Positions 52,962 to 63,196 of a stretch of 64,000 nucleotides of DNA are shown here, piece after piece (positions within the stretch are counted from its first letter, which is position 1; the number at the start of each line of letters is the position of its first letter). Made by a program: the position numbers and the translations under genes. The stretch lies in assembly GCA_014607495.2 (NCBI GenBank), contig CP053172.1, forward strand, positions 4,478,888 to 4,542,887. Direction: 5' to 3'. The notes beneath the pieces are model-generated. The model was given only the letters and a program-made list of their open reading frames with translations, was not told the DNA's origin and did not search any database. This DNA comes from Carposina sasakii. Its lineage: Eukaryota > Arthropoda > Insecta > Lepidoptera > Carposinidae.

Positions 52962-53228
52962 GTACTGCATTACATTGGGAATTATGTTTGTTATGAAAAG
53001 CAGGTGAAAAAATCAGTAGCCAATATATAAAACTGCCTGAAAAAACCAGACTGCGTCAAAATTTTGATGTTCCCAGTGCTCTCGTTAGAGAGTAGTATAT
53101 TCTTTGCTCTTGTGACTTTTAAGTAGGGGCGTGACTACGGGGTGGCAAGTCGGAAGAATCCTGACTATTGACATTATTTTCGGGGGCATCAGATGAATTT
53201 GCCTTTGCTTCGAAAGTCAAATAATAAA

Positions 53229-53470
53229 TAATAAATAAATATTCATACACTACACAACACATTAACCTAGTCCCACACTAAGATCCCTAAGGTCTTGTGT
53301 CGTGGGTACTAAGCAACGGTATATAAATACATAGATAAGTATAGAAACATCCATGACTCGGAAACAAACATCGATATTCATCATATCAATGTTTGCACCT
53401 ACCGGGATTCGAACCCAGGACCTATGGCGTCGCAGGCAGGGCCACTACCTACTAGACCAATCGGCCGTCA
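53229..53470 (-). repeat. SINE-1 copy
   Basis: Well preserved: GGGATTCGAACCCAGGACCT and AGACCAATCGGCCGTCA at the head. Confidence 0.8.
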
Positions 53471-53499
53471 TACGTTTCTATACGCAACGTCTCACTAAT

Positions 53500-53595
53500 C
53501 CTTACACTTGGCTGCTCTGTTTTAAACGTGGCTGTGGAATCTCGCTAATGATCCTGCTGTTCTGGCTACGCCATTCTTGAGAACACAGCCGTCTC
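53500..53595 (+). repeat. R8 fragment
   Basis: TAAACGTGGCTGTGGAATCT and TGTTCTGGCTACGCCATTCT. Confidence 0.45.
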
Positions 53596-53807
53596 TTATT
53601 ATTGTATTAGGAATTTTATTATTTTGTGATATTACAAATTTAGACATAGTTTTAACTTCAACTTTTTAAAATATAAATGGCTCCGCCGACTATCGACGAC
53701 TCTGCCAACGTCACGGTTAAACAAGACACAGTGCGGTAGCTGAAAATTGCCTAAATTTTACAGATATTCCATACATTTTGGTGTCATATGTCATTTTAAA
53801 ACAGTGT

Positions 53808-53940
53808 CTAATTTCACTATGGGTGCGCCCACCACCGGGCCCTACACCCTCCACTGACCCTCGGATCTGATAACTTATAACTGCGACAACAGGCACTTGC
53901 ACTAACTACAATCGCCACGAGAAACCAGACCCGAGCACCT
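53808..53940 (-). repeat. CACCACCGGGCCC module, single arm
   Basis: CACTATGGGTGCGCCCACCA, GACCCTCGGATCTGATAACT and AGAAACCAGACCCGAGCACC, continued by ATGTTTCGCCAACAACCGTG at about 54000. Half of a foldback element like 50164-50524. Confidence 0.5.
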
Positions 53941-54060
53941 AGCATGCAAGACAATACATTACACTATTCCGAAATCAAAAACTAGATAAATAATCTACAT
54001 ATGTTTCGCCAACAACCGTGGCATCATCAGGATTATATAAATTAGTAAATTAGTAAAACA

Positions 54061-54846
54061 CTAATTATTATGAAACTCTAAAACCCAACACATTACCTAC
54101 ACAGAATTAACTGTGTCTAATTGTAAAGGGACCGAAAGAAAATGCAACTGATTTTGACCGGTGAACTGGTAATTTGTTATTTAGTGCAATCGCTATGAGA
54201 TTTATGCAGAGATTTTGAGGCCGTCGCTGCAGCCCTATATATACCCCCTGAACAGCGCCTTCTGGACAGGTTATGTAGGTACCTTTTGATGCACCTAATG
54301 CGTTTACTTATACCTCATTTTATTTAGAAGTAGAAAGAATCCGAAAGAAGGAAATCAGGTTTTTTATTAGGCACAGTTTTGTGTATTATTATCATCAATA
54401 GTTCCTAAACAGTTTTCTACTCAATTCAATAGTACCTATTCATATAAAGTTTGCACTATAAAAAACCTAAAGAAGCTGATTTCGCAAACACAAAACTGAA
54501 CTTTTTAGTAGGATACATCAATATGGAAAAATGTCAAACTTCACTCCTATCTTACAAGTATGAGTGTTCTAATGTTTACAAACAATGCTTCTTCGAAAAT
54601 AAGATTTCTATCTTCAAAAAAAAAAAAACCGGGTATAGTAAGGTAAGATTTCCGTTTATAGATCTTCGTTAAGCAAGTCATCGCTAGATGGCGCTGTTTT
54701 ACACGAATTTAAAACGTAGTAGTACGTAAAACGTAAATCTTTGATATAGGCGCCACTCAATGAGATATTATGCTAAGGTACTCTTAACGCTTAATCCATC
54801 GCGTGTAGTATACATCTATGTAAAACATGTACCTCCGATTCCCTAG
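54061..54846. other. eIF2B beta intron 3, nothing recognised
   Basis: AT-rich and non-repetitive as far as seen. A 73-codon ORF (54451-54672) has no recognised domain. Confidence 0.4.
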
Positions 54847-54966
54847 TCTAGCGAAGGTGCCGGCGAGTCCCTACAACGCCTGGTGCTAGCTGCACCAGCT
54901 CGGAGAAGCACCCTCGGACCCTCGCAGCAGGACCTGGCGGAACCCATCCGAGATCACATCAGCGAG
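54847..54966 (+). CDS. eIF2Bbeta: eIF2B subunit beta, exon 4
   Basis: Acceptor TTCCCTAG, donor GAG|GTAAGG, 40 codons in phase 0. It encodes EGAGESLQRLVLAAP and RRSTLGPSQQDLAEPIRDHI, the variable linker and the start of the helix leading into the Rossmann fold. Less conserved than its neighbours but held in frame between exons 3 and 5. Confidence 0.85.
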
Positions 54967-54989
54967 GTAAGGATCCACAGGTTTAAAGA

Positions 54990-55045
54990 CCATCAGCCTA
55001 TTGCAGTCCACTGCTGGACGTAGGTCTCCCGCACGTGGTCTTTGT
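54990..55045 (-). repeat. RTE-like LINE tail remnant
   Basis: ATCAGCCTATTGCAGTCCAC and TGCTGGACGTAGGTCTCCC, about 55 bp only. Confidence 0.6.
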
Positions 55046-55314
55046 ATGACGTAGGCATCCAATACGACAGTAATCCTGAAATCCGTTTTGATTTTATTCA
55101 AGAAAGAAGACGAAATAATACTACAGCTGCTTATGCTTAACCTACAATATAGTTTATTACTTATGGATTACAGAAAAACCTATACAAATCTCTAGTTTTG
55201 TACAGAAGCATATCCAAGCGTATTTCACACGCACTTGGGCGTTATATTATCGACACCTACGATAAAATCACAGCCCCCCTTTATAACAGATAAATATCCT
55301 TCATAGCATTTCTG

Positions 55315-55495
55315 CCCCGTGATTACGTAAAAGCAATAGCAAAGCCGAAGCAAAGCGATAGCGAAAATTGTACAATATTCGCCTTGAAACGTCAAAGTTC
55401 CTTTGAAATTCATTTTGCGTAATACGAATTTGACAAGCAATCAGCGATTTTTGTACAATTTTCGCTATCGCTTTTGCTAGTTAGGTAATAAGGAG
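55315..55495. mobile_element. R5 element
   Basis: 181 bp from CCCCGTGATTACGTAAAAGC to AGGTAATAAGGAG, flanked by TCTG on both sides (55311-55314 and 55496-55499). It ends 19 bp before eIF2B beta exon 5. Confidence 0.8.
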
Positions 55496-55514
55496 TCTGA
55501 ACTTTTCTTTCCAG

Positions 55515-55688
55515 CTCCGCCTCGAGCTAGAGTCAAGCATCTCGTCAATCCGCAGCCAAGCTTCCGAGCACGTGGAGTCGGATGAACTGGTCCTCACTTA
55601 CGGCAGCAGCGGACTGGTGGAGAGCTTCCTGAGAGCCGCACCGGCGAAGTACAAGCTACTGGTTGTCGAGGGAACGGAGCATGGGAAG
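55515..55688 (+). CDS. eIF2Bbeta: eIF2B subunit beta, exon 5
   Basis: Acceptor TTTCCAG, donor AAG|GTGGGT, 58 codons. It encodes LRLELESSISSIRSQASEHV, DELVLTYGSSGLVESFLRAA and KYKLLVVEGTEHGK, the first strands of the Rossmann-like domain (LTYGSS for the family's MTIGxS). The run of R5 sequence ends 19 bp before the acceptor. Confidence 0.95.
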
Positions 55689-55987
55689 GTGGGTTAAGCT
55701 GGGTTTGGGTTTGGTTTGGATGGGGATGGGTGAAGAGTTAGTTATGATGATTTTATAGGTATATTTTATACTCGTATATACGTTTAAGTTAAACTAAAGC
55801 CTTGAAATATTTTGTAGAAGCAAACTTCATGATTTTTTCTTTCAAATATGAAAATCGTGTTTCTTGTGCATTATGTTAATTGATATAGGCGTTGTACCTG
55901 ATGATTGCATAGCCTAAAAGCCCTAAAACGCCAGTATAGTCGGCGTGGCTCAGCTGTGCATTATGCTATAGGCTGTTTATTCAATGC
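55689..55987. other. eIF2B beta intron 5, proximal part
   Basis: G-rich GGGTTTGGGTTTGGTTTGGA near the donor, then AT-rich sequence. Nothing else recognised. Confidence 0.35.
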
Positions 55988-56307
55988 ATAGCGGTGATAG
56001 CCCAGTAGTTAAGACGTGCACCTTCCAAGCGGGAGGCGTAAGTTCGATCCCAGTCACGGGCCTGTACCAATGAATTTATTTCATGTACAGATTTTAATGT
56101 TGCACGTCACTTAGCTCGTGCCTCGGAAAGCACGTAAAACCGTTGGTCCTGCGCCTGATCTCTCTCCGGTCGTGTCGGTTTTCCGTCTCATCGGACTACG
56201 AGAGTAACGGAATAGAGAGTGCATTTGTGTTTGCGCACACACTTGTGCACTATAATATCTCATGCGTACCTGGCCAATCTCCGTAGAGATTAGCCGCCTA
56301 TATATAT
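55988..56307 (+). repeat. SINE-3 head joined to the repeat seen at 2320-2840
   Basis: tRNA-like head GCGGTGATAGCCCAGTAGTT and AAGTTCGATCCCAGTCACGG, then CTCTCCGGTCGTGTCGGTTT and GAGTAACGGAATAGAGAGTG. At 56192-56194 the CGG is uninterrupted: the empty target of the R5 insertion at 2402. Confidence 0.75.
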
Positions 56308-57146
56308 GTCGTGGCCATATCGTAGAATTGATCATTTCATGAAATGGTCGAGCATTTCATGAAATGGTCGCATTTCATGAAAAGTTCAACTGTCTATTGG
56401 CCACATCATGATATGGTTTGGGCAGATCGATGATAAAAATCGTTTCTCGATATGGGCAACTAAACGCCCGATCATTTCATGAAGTGGTCAAGATTATTGA
56501 TCATATCGTAAAAAAGTTACATGAATCACCGGTAGAGGCGCTGCGCGCGTTTTATTTATGTGTGAAGATGGCGGATTTTTCTTTTTAGGTTATAAAACAA
56601 ATTAAAGAGAGTAGGGTGACTATGCAGAAGAAGTTCACGGATAGTGTGTTATATTGTATAATGTATATTAGACTTAATGGTGGTTTATAATAATATTGTT
56701 AAACAAAATCCTTAGATTACGATAGGTTAGGTTAGGTTAGGTTAGACTATGACAAATGACGCACGAGCCGAGCGAGCGGAGCGAGCGTGCCCAGGCAGCG
56801 TCCGGCGATGTGCCAGATGCGAATCGCTTTTGTAAATTCTTTTATGTTTTTAAATATTATATTGTGAAAATATCACATAAATAATAGCAAAAAAAATCAT
56901 ACCATCATACCTTATGGTATACTTATATATGGTGTACGGTATATATTATTTATATAAGCTCTTACCACATTCGGATTTTATGGACACCCTGTTAATACGA
57001 TTTGGCCAAACGTGGATGACAAAATCGTGAAATGTAGACGATTTAACGATCTGGTCAAATTGAATTGGCCACTTCATGAAATGCGACCACTTCATGAAAT
57101 GCTCGACCATTTCATGAAATGATCAATTTTACAATATGGCCACGAC
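56308..57146. mobile_element. 839-bp TIR element with repeated TTCATGAA motifs
   Basis: The ends GTCGTGGCCATATCGTAGAA and the complement of AATATGGCCACGAC pair over about 75 bp with few mismatches. Seven copies of CATTTCATGAAATG or close variants lie in the two ends (four left, three right). The interior holds GAAGATGGCGGATT, four TTAGG units (56723-56745) and CGAGCGAGCGGAGCGAGCGT. TAT-rich flanks surround it. No ORF of note; unassigned superfamily. Confidence 0.75.
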
Positions 57147-57210
57147 ATATATATATATAAATACGGTCGGAGATCATCATCATCATCATCAAATTTATTT
57201 GCTCAAATAT

Positions 57211-57456
57211 ATGTATGTTAAGCGAAAAACTATGTAAATAGCCCACTATAGAGAACTTATTCCCAAAATTTGAGACTCGAAATCACATGTTTATTTTTCA
57301 AAATTGTATGAACATTCCTGAGTTGTATAGGAATTCTCCATACTATCTGGAAAAATAAACATACGATTTCGAGTCTCAAATTTTGTGGGTATGTTCCTTT
57401 TAGCGGGCTATTTACATAGGTTTTCGCTTAACATGCCCCTTTTGTTACATCCTGTA
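57211..57456. mobile_element. MITE-A copy 3
   Basis: TATGTTAAGCGAAAAACTAT at the left and TTTTCGCTTAACATGCCCC at the right, ending CATCCTGTA. The left tip is eroded. Confidence 0.7.
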
Positions 57457-57525
57457 TACATGTTATTAATTGTATTTCCAACAAGTCCTCCATATTTCGT
57501 CACGTCCGACATGCATTCCTTGCAG

Positions 57526-57621
57526 AGTCACGCAATGGCAGCTCGACTGAGTGCAGCCGGAGTGTCGGTGACGGTGGTCACAACGGCGGCTGTGTTTGGT
57601 GTCATGTGCCGGGTCAATAAG
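57526..57621 (+). CDS. eIF2Bbeta: eIF2B subunit beta, exon 6
   Basis: Acceptor TCCTTGCAG, donor AAG|GTACTC, 32 codons. It encodes SHAMAARLSAAGVSVTVVTT and AAVFGVMCRVNK, matching the conserved beta-subunit stretch with A-x-F-x-V-M-x-R-V-N-K. Confidence 0.96.
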
Positions 57622-57713
57622 GTACTCCTTACATCCTTATACTTCTTTTTTTTTAAATATTAAATAGGCTTACGCTTGACCACAACGCGCCTGATGATAA
57701 GCACCGTTGCAGT

Positions 57714-58040
57714 CTAAGATGGAGCGCGCTTGCCTAAAAGAAACCGGTTCACTCTCGACTTGAAGACCGCAAGATTATAGTTCATGGAGAACAGGGATTC
57801 AGGCAGGGAGTTCCACAGCTTGGCCGTTCGCACTATGAATGTAGAAGCAAAACGCTCAGTACGAGTTTTCGGCACTTCAACTGTGAACCGGTGTCGCCTT
57901 GACGTTTCCCTGGTCGTCCGGTGGTAGAAGGGTGCTGGGGGAATTAGGTCGTGAAGTCCCAACGCACACTCCCCGAAACCTGTAGAATACCGAGAGACTT
58001 GCAACTTTACGTCGACTAGGTTTAGGTGAACTTTACTTTC
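57714..58040 (-). pseudogene. LINE reverse transcriptase C-terminus (CR1/jockey-like)
   Basis: On the minus strand the frame reads RTERFASTFIVRTAKLWNSL and PESLFSMNYNLAVFKSRVNR, ending LLGKRAPS. This WNSLPES...FKSRVNR ending is the well-known C-terminus of a non-LTR reverse transcriptase. Only the last 105 or so residues remain, in eIF2B beta intron 6. Confidence 0.8.
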
Positions 58041-58157
58041 GGTCACCAACCCGCCTGCCCAGCATGGTGACTATGGGCAAAACCCCCCTGCGGCAGTAGC
58101 CTTGTGGCGTGCCCTGGGGGAGGCTTACGTCCAGCAGTGTACTGCGATAGGCAGAAG
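58041..58157 (+). repeat. RTE-like LINE 3' tail
   Basis: GGTCACCAACCCGCCTGCCC, TGGTGACTATGGGCAAAACC and GACTGCGATAGG-like ending, directly next to R6. Confidence 0.65.
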
Positions 58158-58415
58158 ATACATATAATCACGCCTTTATCCGTTACGGGGTAGGCAGAGC
58201 GCCAAGGGCCGACAGAACCACATGGTGCCACTTCTGACCAATTTTGAGGGTATAGTTGAGATGTACAAGTTCGGTTAGTAGTGACAGGTGGTCAGCCCAT
58301 CGCCTACAAAACACCAAGACCCTCTTGTCCCTCTACTGGCTTGTACAGTATGCCCGGGAAGAGAAGCAGCTGTAGTATTATACGTTTTTTTTTCACTCCC
58401 AGAGCAGCATAGAAG
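58158..58415 (-). repeat. R6 dispersed repeat
   Basis: AATCACGCCTTTATCCGTTA, GGTGGTCAGCCCATCGCCTA and CTCCCAGAGCAGCATAGAAG. Confidence 0.7.
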
Positions 58416-58444
58416 ATTACATTGCCCTATACTTATTCGTCTTC

Positions 58445-58665
58445 GTATTCTTGCTGGACGTAGGCCTCCCCCAGGGCACGCCACAAGGCTACTGTCACAG
58501 GGGGGTTTTGTCCATAGTCACCACGCTGGGCAGGCGGGTTGGTGACCGCAGTGTGATTTTCGGACTATGTTGTCAGCACGGGAGGCGCTGCTGTCCGCCT
58601 CCCGGAAACCTTTAATCGCCTCGTACGATACTCACGGGCGGTGCTATAACCTCTACTCTGCCGGT
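58445..58665 (-). repeat. RTE-like LINE 3' tail
   Basis: TTGCTGGACGTAGGCCTCCC, ATAGTCACCACGCTGGGCAG and AATCGCCTCGTACGATACTC, opposite orientation to 58041-58157. Confidence 0.65.
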
Positions 58666-58705
58666 ATCGATAAATAAGACCGACGCTTCCATGTATTATT
58701 CTATA

Positions 58706-58778
58706 TATATATATATATATATAGCAACATATATATATAACCTATATATATATATATATATATATATATACCCACTAT
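58706..58778. repeat. (TA)n microsatellite
   Basis: Three TA runs (about 10, 6 and 15 units) broken by GCAACA and ACC. Confidence 0.9.
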
Positions 58779-58792
58779 ATCTACAGTCTTAC

Positions 58793-59182
58793 TGCTGAAT
58801 ACACATTATAAACGCGAAGGTTTTTGAGGATGTGTGTTCTTTCCGGCAAAAACTACTGAATGGATTTTGATGAAACTTCACAATAATATAACGTACATAC
58901 AGGCTTCTTTTAATCCCGGAAAGGGAAAGTATTTTTTATCTGGTTAATTTCGACATTTTGTTTTTTCTGCAGTCCACGCGGACGGAGTCGCGGGCGTACA
59001 CTAGTATTAGATGTAAATGCGAAAGTAACTCTGTCTGTCTGTCTGTCTGTCGTTATTTTCCAAAACTAAGGGGGTGTTTTGATGGATTTTCTGAAATTCC
59101 CACGGGAACAACTCGACCCGCAACCTGCCCGGCTTCGCTCGTCTGCAATACGCGGACAAAGTCGTGGGCGGCAGCTAGTAAT
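58793..59182 (+). repeat. R7 and related repeat pair
   Basis: ACACATTATAAACGCGAAGG and GTCCACGCGGACGGAGTCGC (R7) to about 59005. Then TCTGTCTGTCTGTCTGTCGT and GGGGTGTTTTGATGGATTTT to GTCGTGGGCGGCAGCTAGTA, a second module of the same style. Confidence 0.55.
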
Positions 59183-59222
59183 GGGATACGCCTTATAAGT
59201 CATGTAATTATAAAATATTAAT

Positions 59223-59345
59223 AAGAAAACTAAAAAATTCTTTACCCGAGTGAGATTTGAACTCACGACCTCTCGCATTCCGTGCATCGCTCTAACCAAC
59301 TGAGCTATCGGGTCGATTAACTCGGATGACGAATTTTACCATCTC
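59223..59345 (-). repeat. SINE-2 fragment
   Basis: CACGACCTCTCGCATTCCGT, AACCAACTGAGCTATCGGGT and GGATGACGAATTTTACCATC. Confidence 0.7.
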
Positions 59346-59404
59346 TTTTTTTTATATAATTGTCATGTAATTGATTAATGTCATTGTTTGATTTCCATAC
59401 AAAA

Positions 59405-59428
59405 AAAAATAAGGGCAGGAAGATGATG
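59405..59428 (+). repeat. SINE-3 tail remnant next to a splice acceptor
   Basis: ATAAGGGCAGGAAGATGATG repeats, base for base, the terminal 20 nt of the SINE at 19586-19847. It lies 14 bp upstream of eIF2B beta exon 7, in the gene's orientation. Confidence 0.6.
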
Positions 59429-59442
59429 TGTCACGTTTGCAG

Positions 59443-59541
59443 GTGATAGTCGGCACTATAGCGGCTCTGGCGGGTGGAGCCCTACTCTCTGAAGCCGGGC
59501 TCCATTCCGTCACCACAGCTGCCGCGCATTATAGCGTGCCG
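59443..59541 (+). CDS. eIF2Bbeta: eIF2B subunit beta, exon 7
   Basis: Acceptor GTTTGCAG, donor CCG|GTATGT, 33 codons. It encodes VIVGTIAALAGGALLSEAGL and HSVTTAAAHYSVP. The family motif is VIxGTxxxLANGAL, with Asn changed to Gly here. Confidence 0.95.
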
Positions 59542-59822
59542 GTATGTACCTGTCACATAGATATATAGATAATACACGCACATAAATACATAAAATCACG
59601 GTAAGTGGGTATAGAGAGATAATACAGCAGATATATGTATATCGAAGGTATTACAAAACGGTTAGGCTTATTTAATAGTTTAGGTGTTAGAGGGAGACAA
59701 TTTGGCTTCTATCACTTTGTCTGCTCAATTAATTATGTTAAAGTTGTATTAGAACTGATTAAATAACAACGCATGAGCCGAGCGAGCGAAGCGAGCGTGT
59801 CGCTTTAACTAGAATGGAATTT

Positions 59823-60093
59823 TTACATACATAATCATATAATCACGCCTTTATCCCTTACGGGGTAGGCAGAGCACCAAGGGCCGATAGAACCACATGG
59901 TGCCACTTCTGACCAATTTTGAGGGTATAGTTGAGATGTACAAGTTCAGTTAGTAGTGACAGGTGGTCAGCCCATCGCCTACAAAACACCAAGACCCTCT
60001 TGTCCCTCTACTGACCTGTACAGTATGCCCGGGAAGAGAAGCAGCTGTAGTATTTATATGTTTTTTTTTCTCTCCCAGAGCATCATAGAAGAA
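59823..60093 (-). repeat. R6 dispersed repeat
   Basis: AATCACGCCTTTATCCCTTA through GTACAGTATGCCCGGGAAGA to TCTCCCAGAGCATCATAGAA. Confidence 0.7.
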
Positions 60094-60227
60094 ATGGAAT
60101 TTTTCTTTCATATTATTCAAAATGCCTAGCCGTTTTGTAAATACGGCGTGTTCAATATTATGTATTTGACATATATGTATGATTCTAATCTATATATGTA
60201 TGTACTACTATCTTACTTCTTACTAAT

Positions 60228-60452
60228 AATATTATAAACGCGAAAGTTTGTAAGTATGGATGGATGGATGTTTGGTATTCTTTCACGTAAAAACGGCTGA
60301 AGCGATTTTAATAAAATTTGGTATGAAGTTAGCTGACACACTGGATTAACACATAGGCTACTTTTTATCCCGGGAAAATATTTTTATCCCGGATAATTTC
60401 GACATTTTGTTTTTTTCTGCAGTCCACGCGGACGAGGTCGCGGGCGTCCATA
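60228..60452 (-). repeat. R7 dispersed repeat
   Basis: ATTATAAACGCGAAAGTTTG, GGTATGAAGTTAGCTGACAC and AGTCCACGCGGACGAGGTCG, reverse of 11043-11282. Confidence 0.65.
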
Positions 60453-60454
60453 AT

Positions 60455-60902
60455 ACATGTATAATGCGTATTGTGCATGTCTACCTCTAGTATATACAAA
60501 ACTTTGTTCTTTTAATACCTTGTATTCTTTGTAATATTACGATCATTTTTTCTATGGAAGCACCCCTGAGAAAGCACGGGTTTCCAAGATATTAAGGTCC
60601 AAAGTTACATTGATATTATAATTTTTTTTTACATAAATTCATCTAAAATCGGTTAACAAACATTTTTTCAAAGATACCATGTCAATATGTTATAATATAT
60701 AGTTTTGTAGGTACATTTCTACTTTGCTCATCAAACGAATATAGGTACCTACATTGCTTGCATTAAAATGGCAGTATTTTTCATAATCTTCTTGTCTTTC
60801 CCAGGGTTGGTTCCATAGAAGAAAATGATCGTAACCTTACAAAGAATACGAGGTATAAAAAAATCATCGTTGTCTTTTTACACCCTGTATGTATATGTAC
60901 AG
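60455..60902. other. eIF2B beta intron 7, distal part
   Basis: AT-rich. ACGATCATTTTTTCTATGGA and CCAAGATATTAAGGTCCAAA are distant echoes of MITE-B, with TACACCCTGTA at 60880-60890, so a decayed relative of it probably lies at about 60535-60890. Confidence 0.4.
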
Positions 60903-61003
60903 GTAATAGTGTTGGCTCCGCTGTACAAGCTGAGCCCGCTGTACGCGTGCGATCAGCATCACTACAATGCGCTCGCGCCGCCGCATCGAGCCATCAGCTA
61001 TGA
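60903..61003 (+). CDS. eIF2Bbeta: eIF2B subunit beta, exon 8
   Basis: Acceptor ATATGTACAG, donor GA|GTGAGT, phase 2. It encodes VIVLAPLYKLSPLYACDQHH and YNALAPPHRAISYE, matching the beta-specific V-x-x-P-x-F/Y-K-L-S-P motif. Confidence 0.95.
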
Positions 61004-61037
61004 GTGAGTAGTAATATCACTTAAGTAAGAAAATCTT

Positions 61038-61267
61038 AGCCGCGTGGTGCCGTACGGGGTATCGTACGAGGCGATTAAGGGTTTCCGGGAGGTGGGCAGC
61101 AGCGCCTCCCGTACTGACAACATAGTCCGAAAATCACACTACGGTCACCAACCTGCCTGCCCAGCATGGTGACTATGGGCAAAACCCCTCTGTGGCAGTA
61201 ACCTTGTGACGTGCTCTGGGGGAGGCCTACGTCCAGCAGTGGACTGCAATAGGCCGAAGAAGAAGAA
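61038..61267 (+). repeat. RTE-like LINE 3' fragment
   Basis: GCCGCGTGGTGCCGTACGGG, GGTGGGCAGCAGCGCCTCCC and GACTGCAATAGGCCGAAGAA with an AAG-triplet tail. Same structure as 47200-47457. Confidence 0.7.
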
Positions 61268-61912
61268 AATAGCGTGTTTATGGGGTTTTGCTTTCACTTT
61301 GTATAATGCTTCTATAGCTCTTGGTAAATATATCGTGCAAAAGGATTAATGGTTTAAGAAGTTAAGTTTTTAAATTATTGCTTATTTTAAAAAAATTACA
61401 CGCCGCAGCGCCGGAAAGAGTTGTTTATATGTATGTATGTATATATTTCTTTGACACGCTCTAAAGCAGCGGTCGTCACACTTTACCGACCAAGGGCCGC
61501 ACATGACAATGTGAGTGCCAGCACCGGGCCGCAGACTATGTAAAAGCGCTTCACGATCGTTTGCACACTTATACATATCTAGGGTTGCCAGGTTGAAAAA
61601 CCTAAAAGCCGAGAAGACCAGCCTGTTTGGCCGGACATTTGGGTAAAAAAGCCGGACACCTTACTTTATTTAGGATTCTGTCTTTTCCTTTCTTTCATTT
61701 CATTCCAAGAATTTGTGGAGTTTACGAAAAAAGGTAAAATCTACTTAAGTATAGATAGAATACATGCGCGAGCGGAGAGAGCGCGAATTTTTTTCTCATA
61801 TTTAGCACGTAACTCACCATTGCTAAATCATGAGATGGGTTACATCAGGGTTGATATCTCAACATTTATCACGTTTAATTTAACAACATTGGCAAAATCT
61901 TCATGTAACTTG
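61268..61912. other. eIF2B beta intron 8; hAT-like fragments
   Basis: No gene. AGCGGTCGTCACACTTTACC with GGGCCGCAGAC (61468-61535) and TAGGGTTGCCAGGTTGAAAA (61581) resemble ends of hAT-type MITEs. No complete pair was found. Confidence 0.4.
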
Positions 61913-62086
61913 TAAGCGATTTTTCCAACGTCAGATGGCTTATCAGAAGAATAAAGTTGATGCTGTCTTTCTCTCAAACTTGGTGAAGATGGAGACAGCA
62001 TCAACTTTACTCTATAATAGTAAAATTACTCTAAAATATAAAATTACTCGATAGGCTATCTGACGTTCGGAAAAATCGGCCCTTAA
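61913..62086. mobile_element. MITE with GATTTTTCCAACGTCAG ends
   Basis: GCGATTTTTCCAACGTCAGA at the left, CTGACGTTCGGAAAAATCGG at the right. The inner GAATAAAGTTGATGCTGTCT pairs with AGACAGCATCAACTTTACTC. Relative of 20915-21206. Confidence 0.75.
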
Positions 62087-62553
62087 TCTAACTATTTTGT
62101 CGCTGGGTCAAAATTACGCAGCGGTTAGTTTTTTTTTCTATAAATAAATCTTGTAGAATAAATAAAAGAGGAGTAGCGGCAAAGTATATTTTCATACAAA
62201 AAATAGTGTGCCACGAAGCGGGGGTGAAGTATGAGACGAGGGGAGCATTGAACACTGTAGCCTTGCCCATTTACATAGAAACCACCTTGTAGTGACTAGT
62301 CAAACTACTTGCTCATTATCAATATGGTTCATGATTGTTTTACTAGTGCAATTACTCATTACTAGATGGAATATTATACTACGTTTTTAGTAAAAAAGTG
62401 CCCTGATAAAAGCGCTAGTCTCTTTGTAATTTTAATACGGTTACATTTCGGAGCACAAGCGTGTGGTTACAGCTACTGCGTTACGCTGAAGCTCCGCCCC
62501 TATCATGACGTCATGACCTCACGATTGCCACATGACTCACTTCTATACCTATA

Positions 62554-62932
62554 TACAGGGTGATTTTTGGTCGTCAACGTTCCCGAAAACTACGGAATCT
62601 CCTCATCATCACGATCATTTTTCTCCATTGAAGCATACCTGTGAAGGGTCTGGTTTCCAAAATATTAGGGTCCAAAGTTGAGTAAATAGACTGCGTTTTT
62701 CTGCATAAATGCACATAGACGCGCGTGGCAGGATTTTTTCACGAAAAATAATTAATATCTGTCTATAAAAAAACTAACATAAACACTAGACACTATAAAT
62801 TTCGCACGAATTTAAAAATTTAAAAATTATTAAAAAAAAAAAAAAAACCCAGCATTTTTTTTGCCATAAACTTTATTTCATGTATAGAGTGCGTACCCTT
62901 CGTTAAAGGTGGCCACAAAAAAACACCCTGTA
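62554..62932 (-). repeat. MITE-B copy 7
   Basis: TACAGGGTGATTTTTGGTCG to AAAAACACCCTGTA, full length and reversed. Confidence 0.8.
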
Positions 62933-63068
62933 TACTTTTATACCTTCTTCATTAAATAAATGTTTTTTACTATTTTAATTAGGTATTGCAGTGAGACCCT
63001 TTACCTGTGAGACGTTGCCACTTAGTATTTGTAAAGAGTAACGTGAAAAACTGAAACCTTTTTATCAG

Positions 63069-63152
63069 GAGCGTCAAAGGCGGGGGTCATGTGTACGCTC
63101 CGATGTATGACTTCGTTCCACCTGAACACGTGACACTCTTCATCACCAACTT
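63069..63152 (+). CDS. eIF2Bbeta: eIF2B subunit beta, exon 9 (last visible)
   Basis: Acceptor TTTTTATCAG, donor TT|GTGAGT. It encodes ESVKGGGHVYAPMYDFVPPE and HVTLFITN, matching the family's F-D-Y-V-P-P-E-L-I-T-L-F-I-S-N. About 327 codons are now accounted for against a usual length near 350, so one short final exon should lie beyond position 64000. Confidence 0.95.
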
Positions 63153-63196
63153 GTGAGTATATTACAGTTTTTTCAGGACACATGCCATCTCAATAT

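Noticed and set aside
56723..56745. Telomere
   Set aside because: Only about four TTAGG units inside a transposon-like element; an interstitial or chance run.
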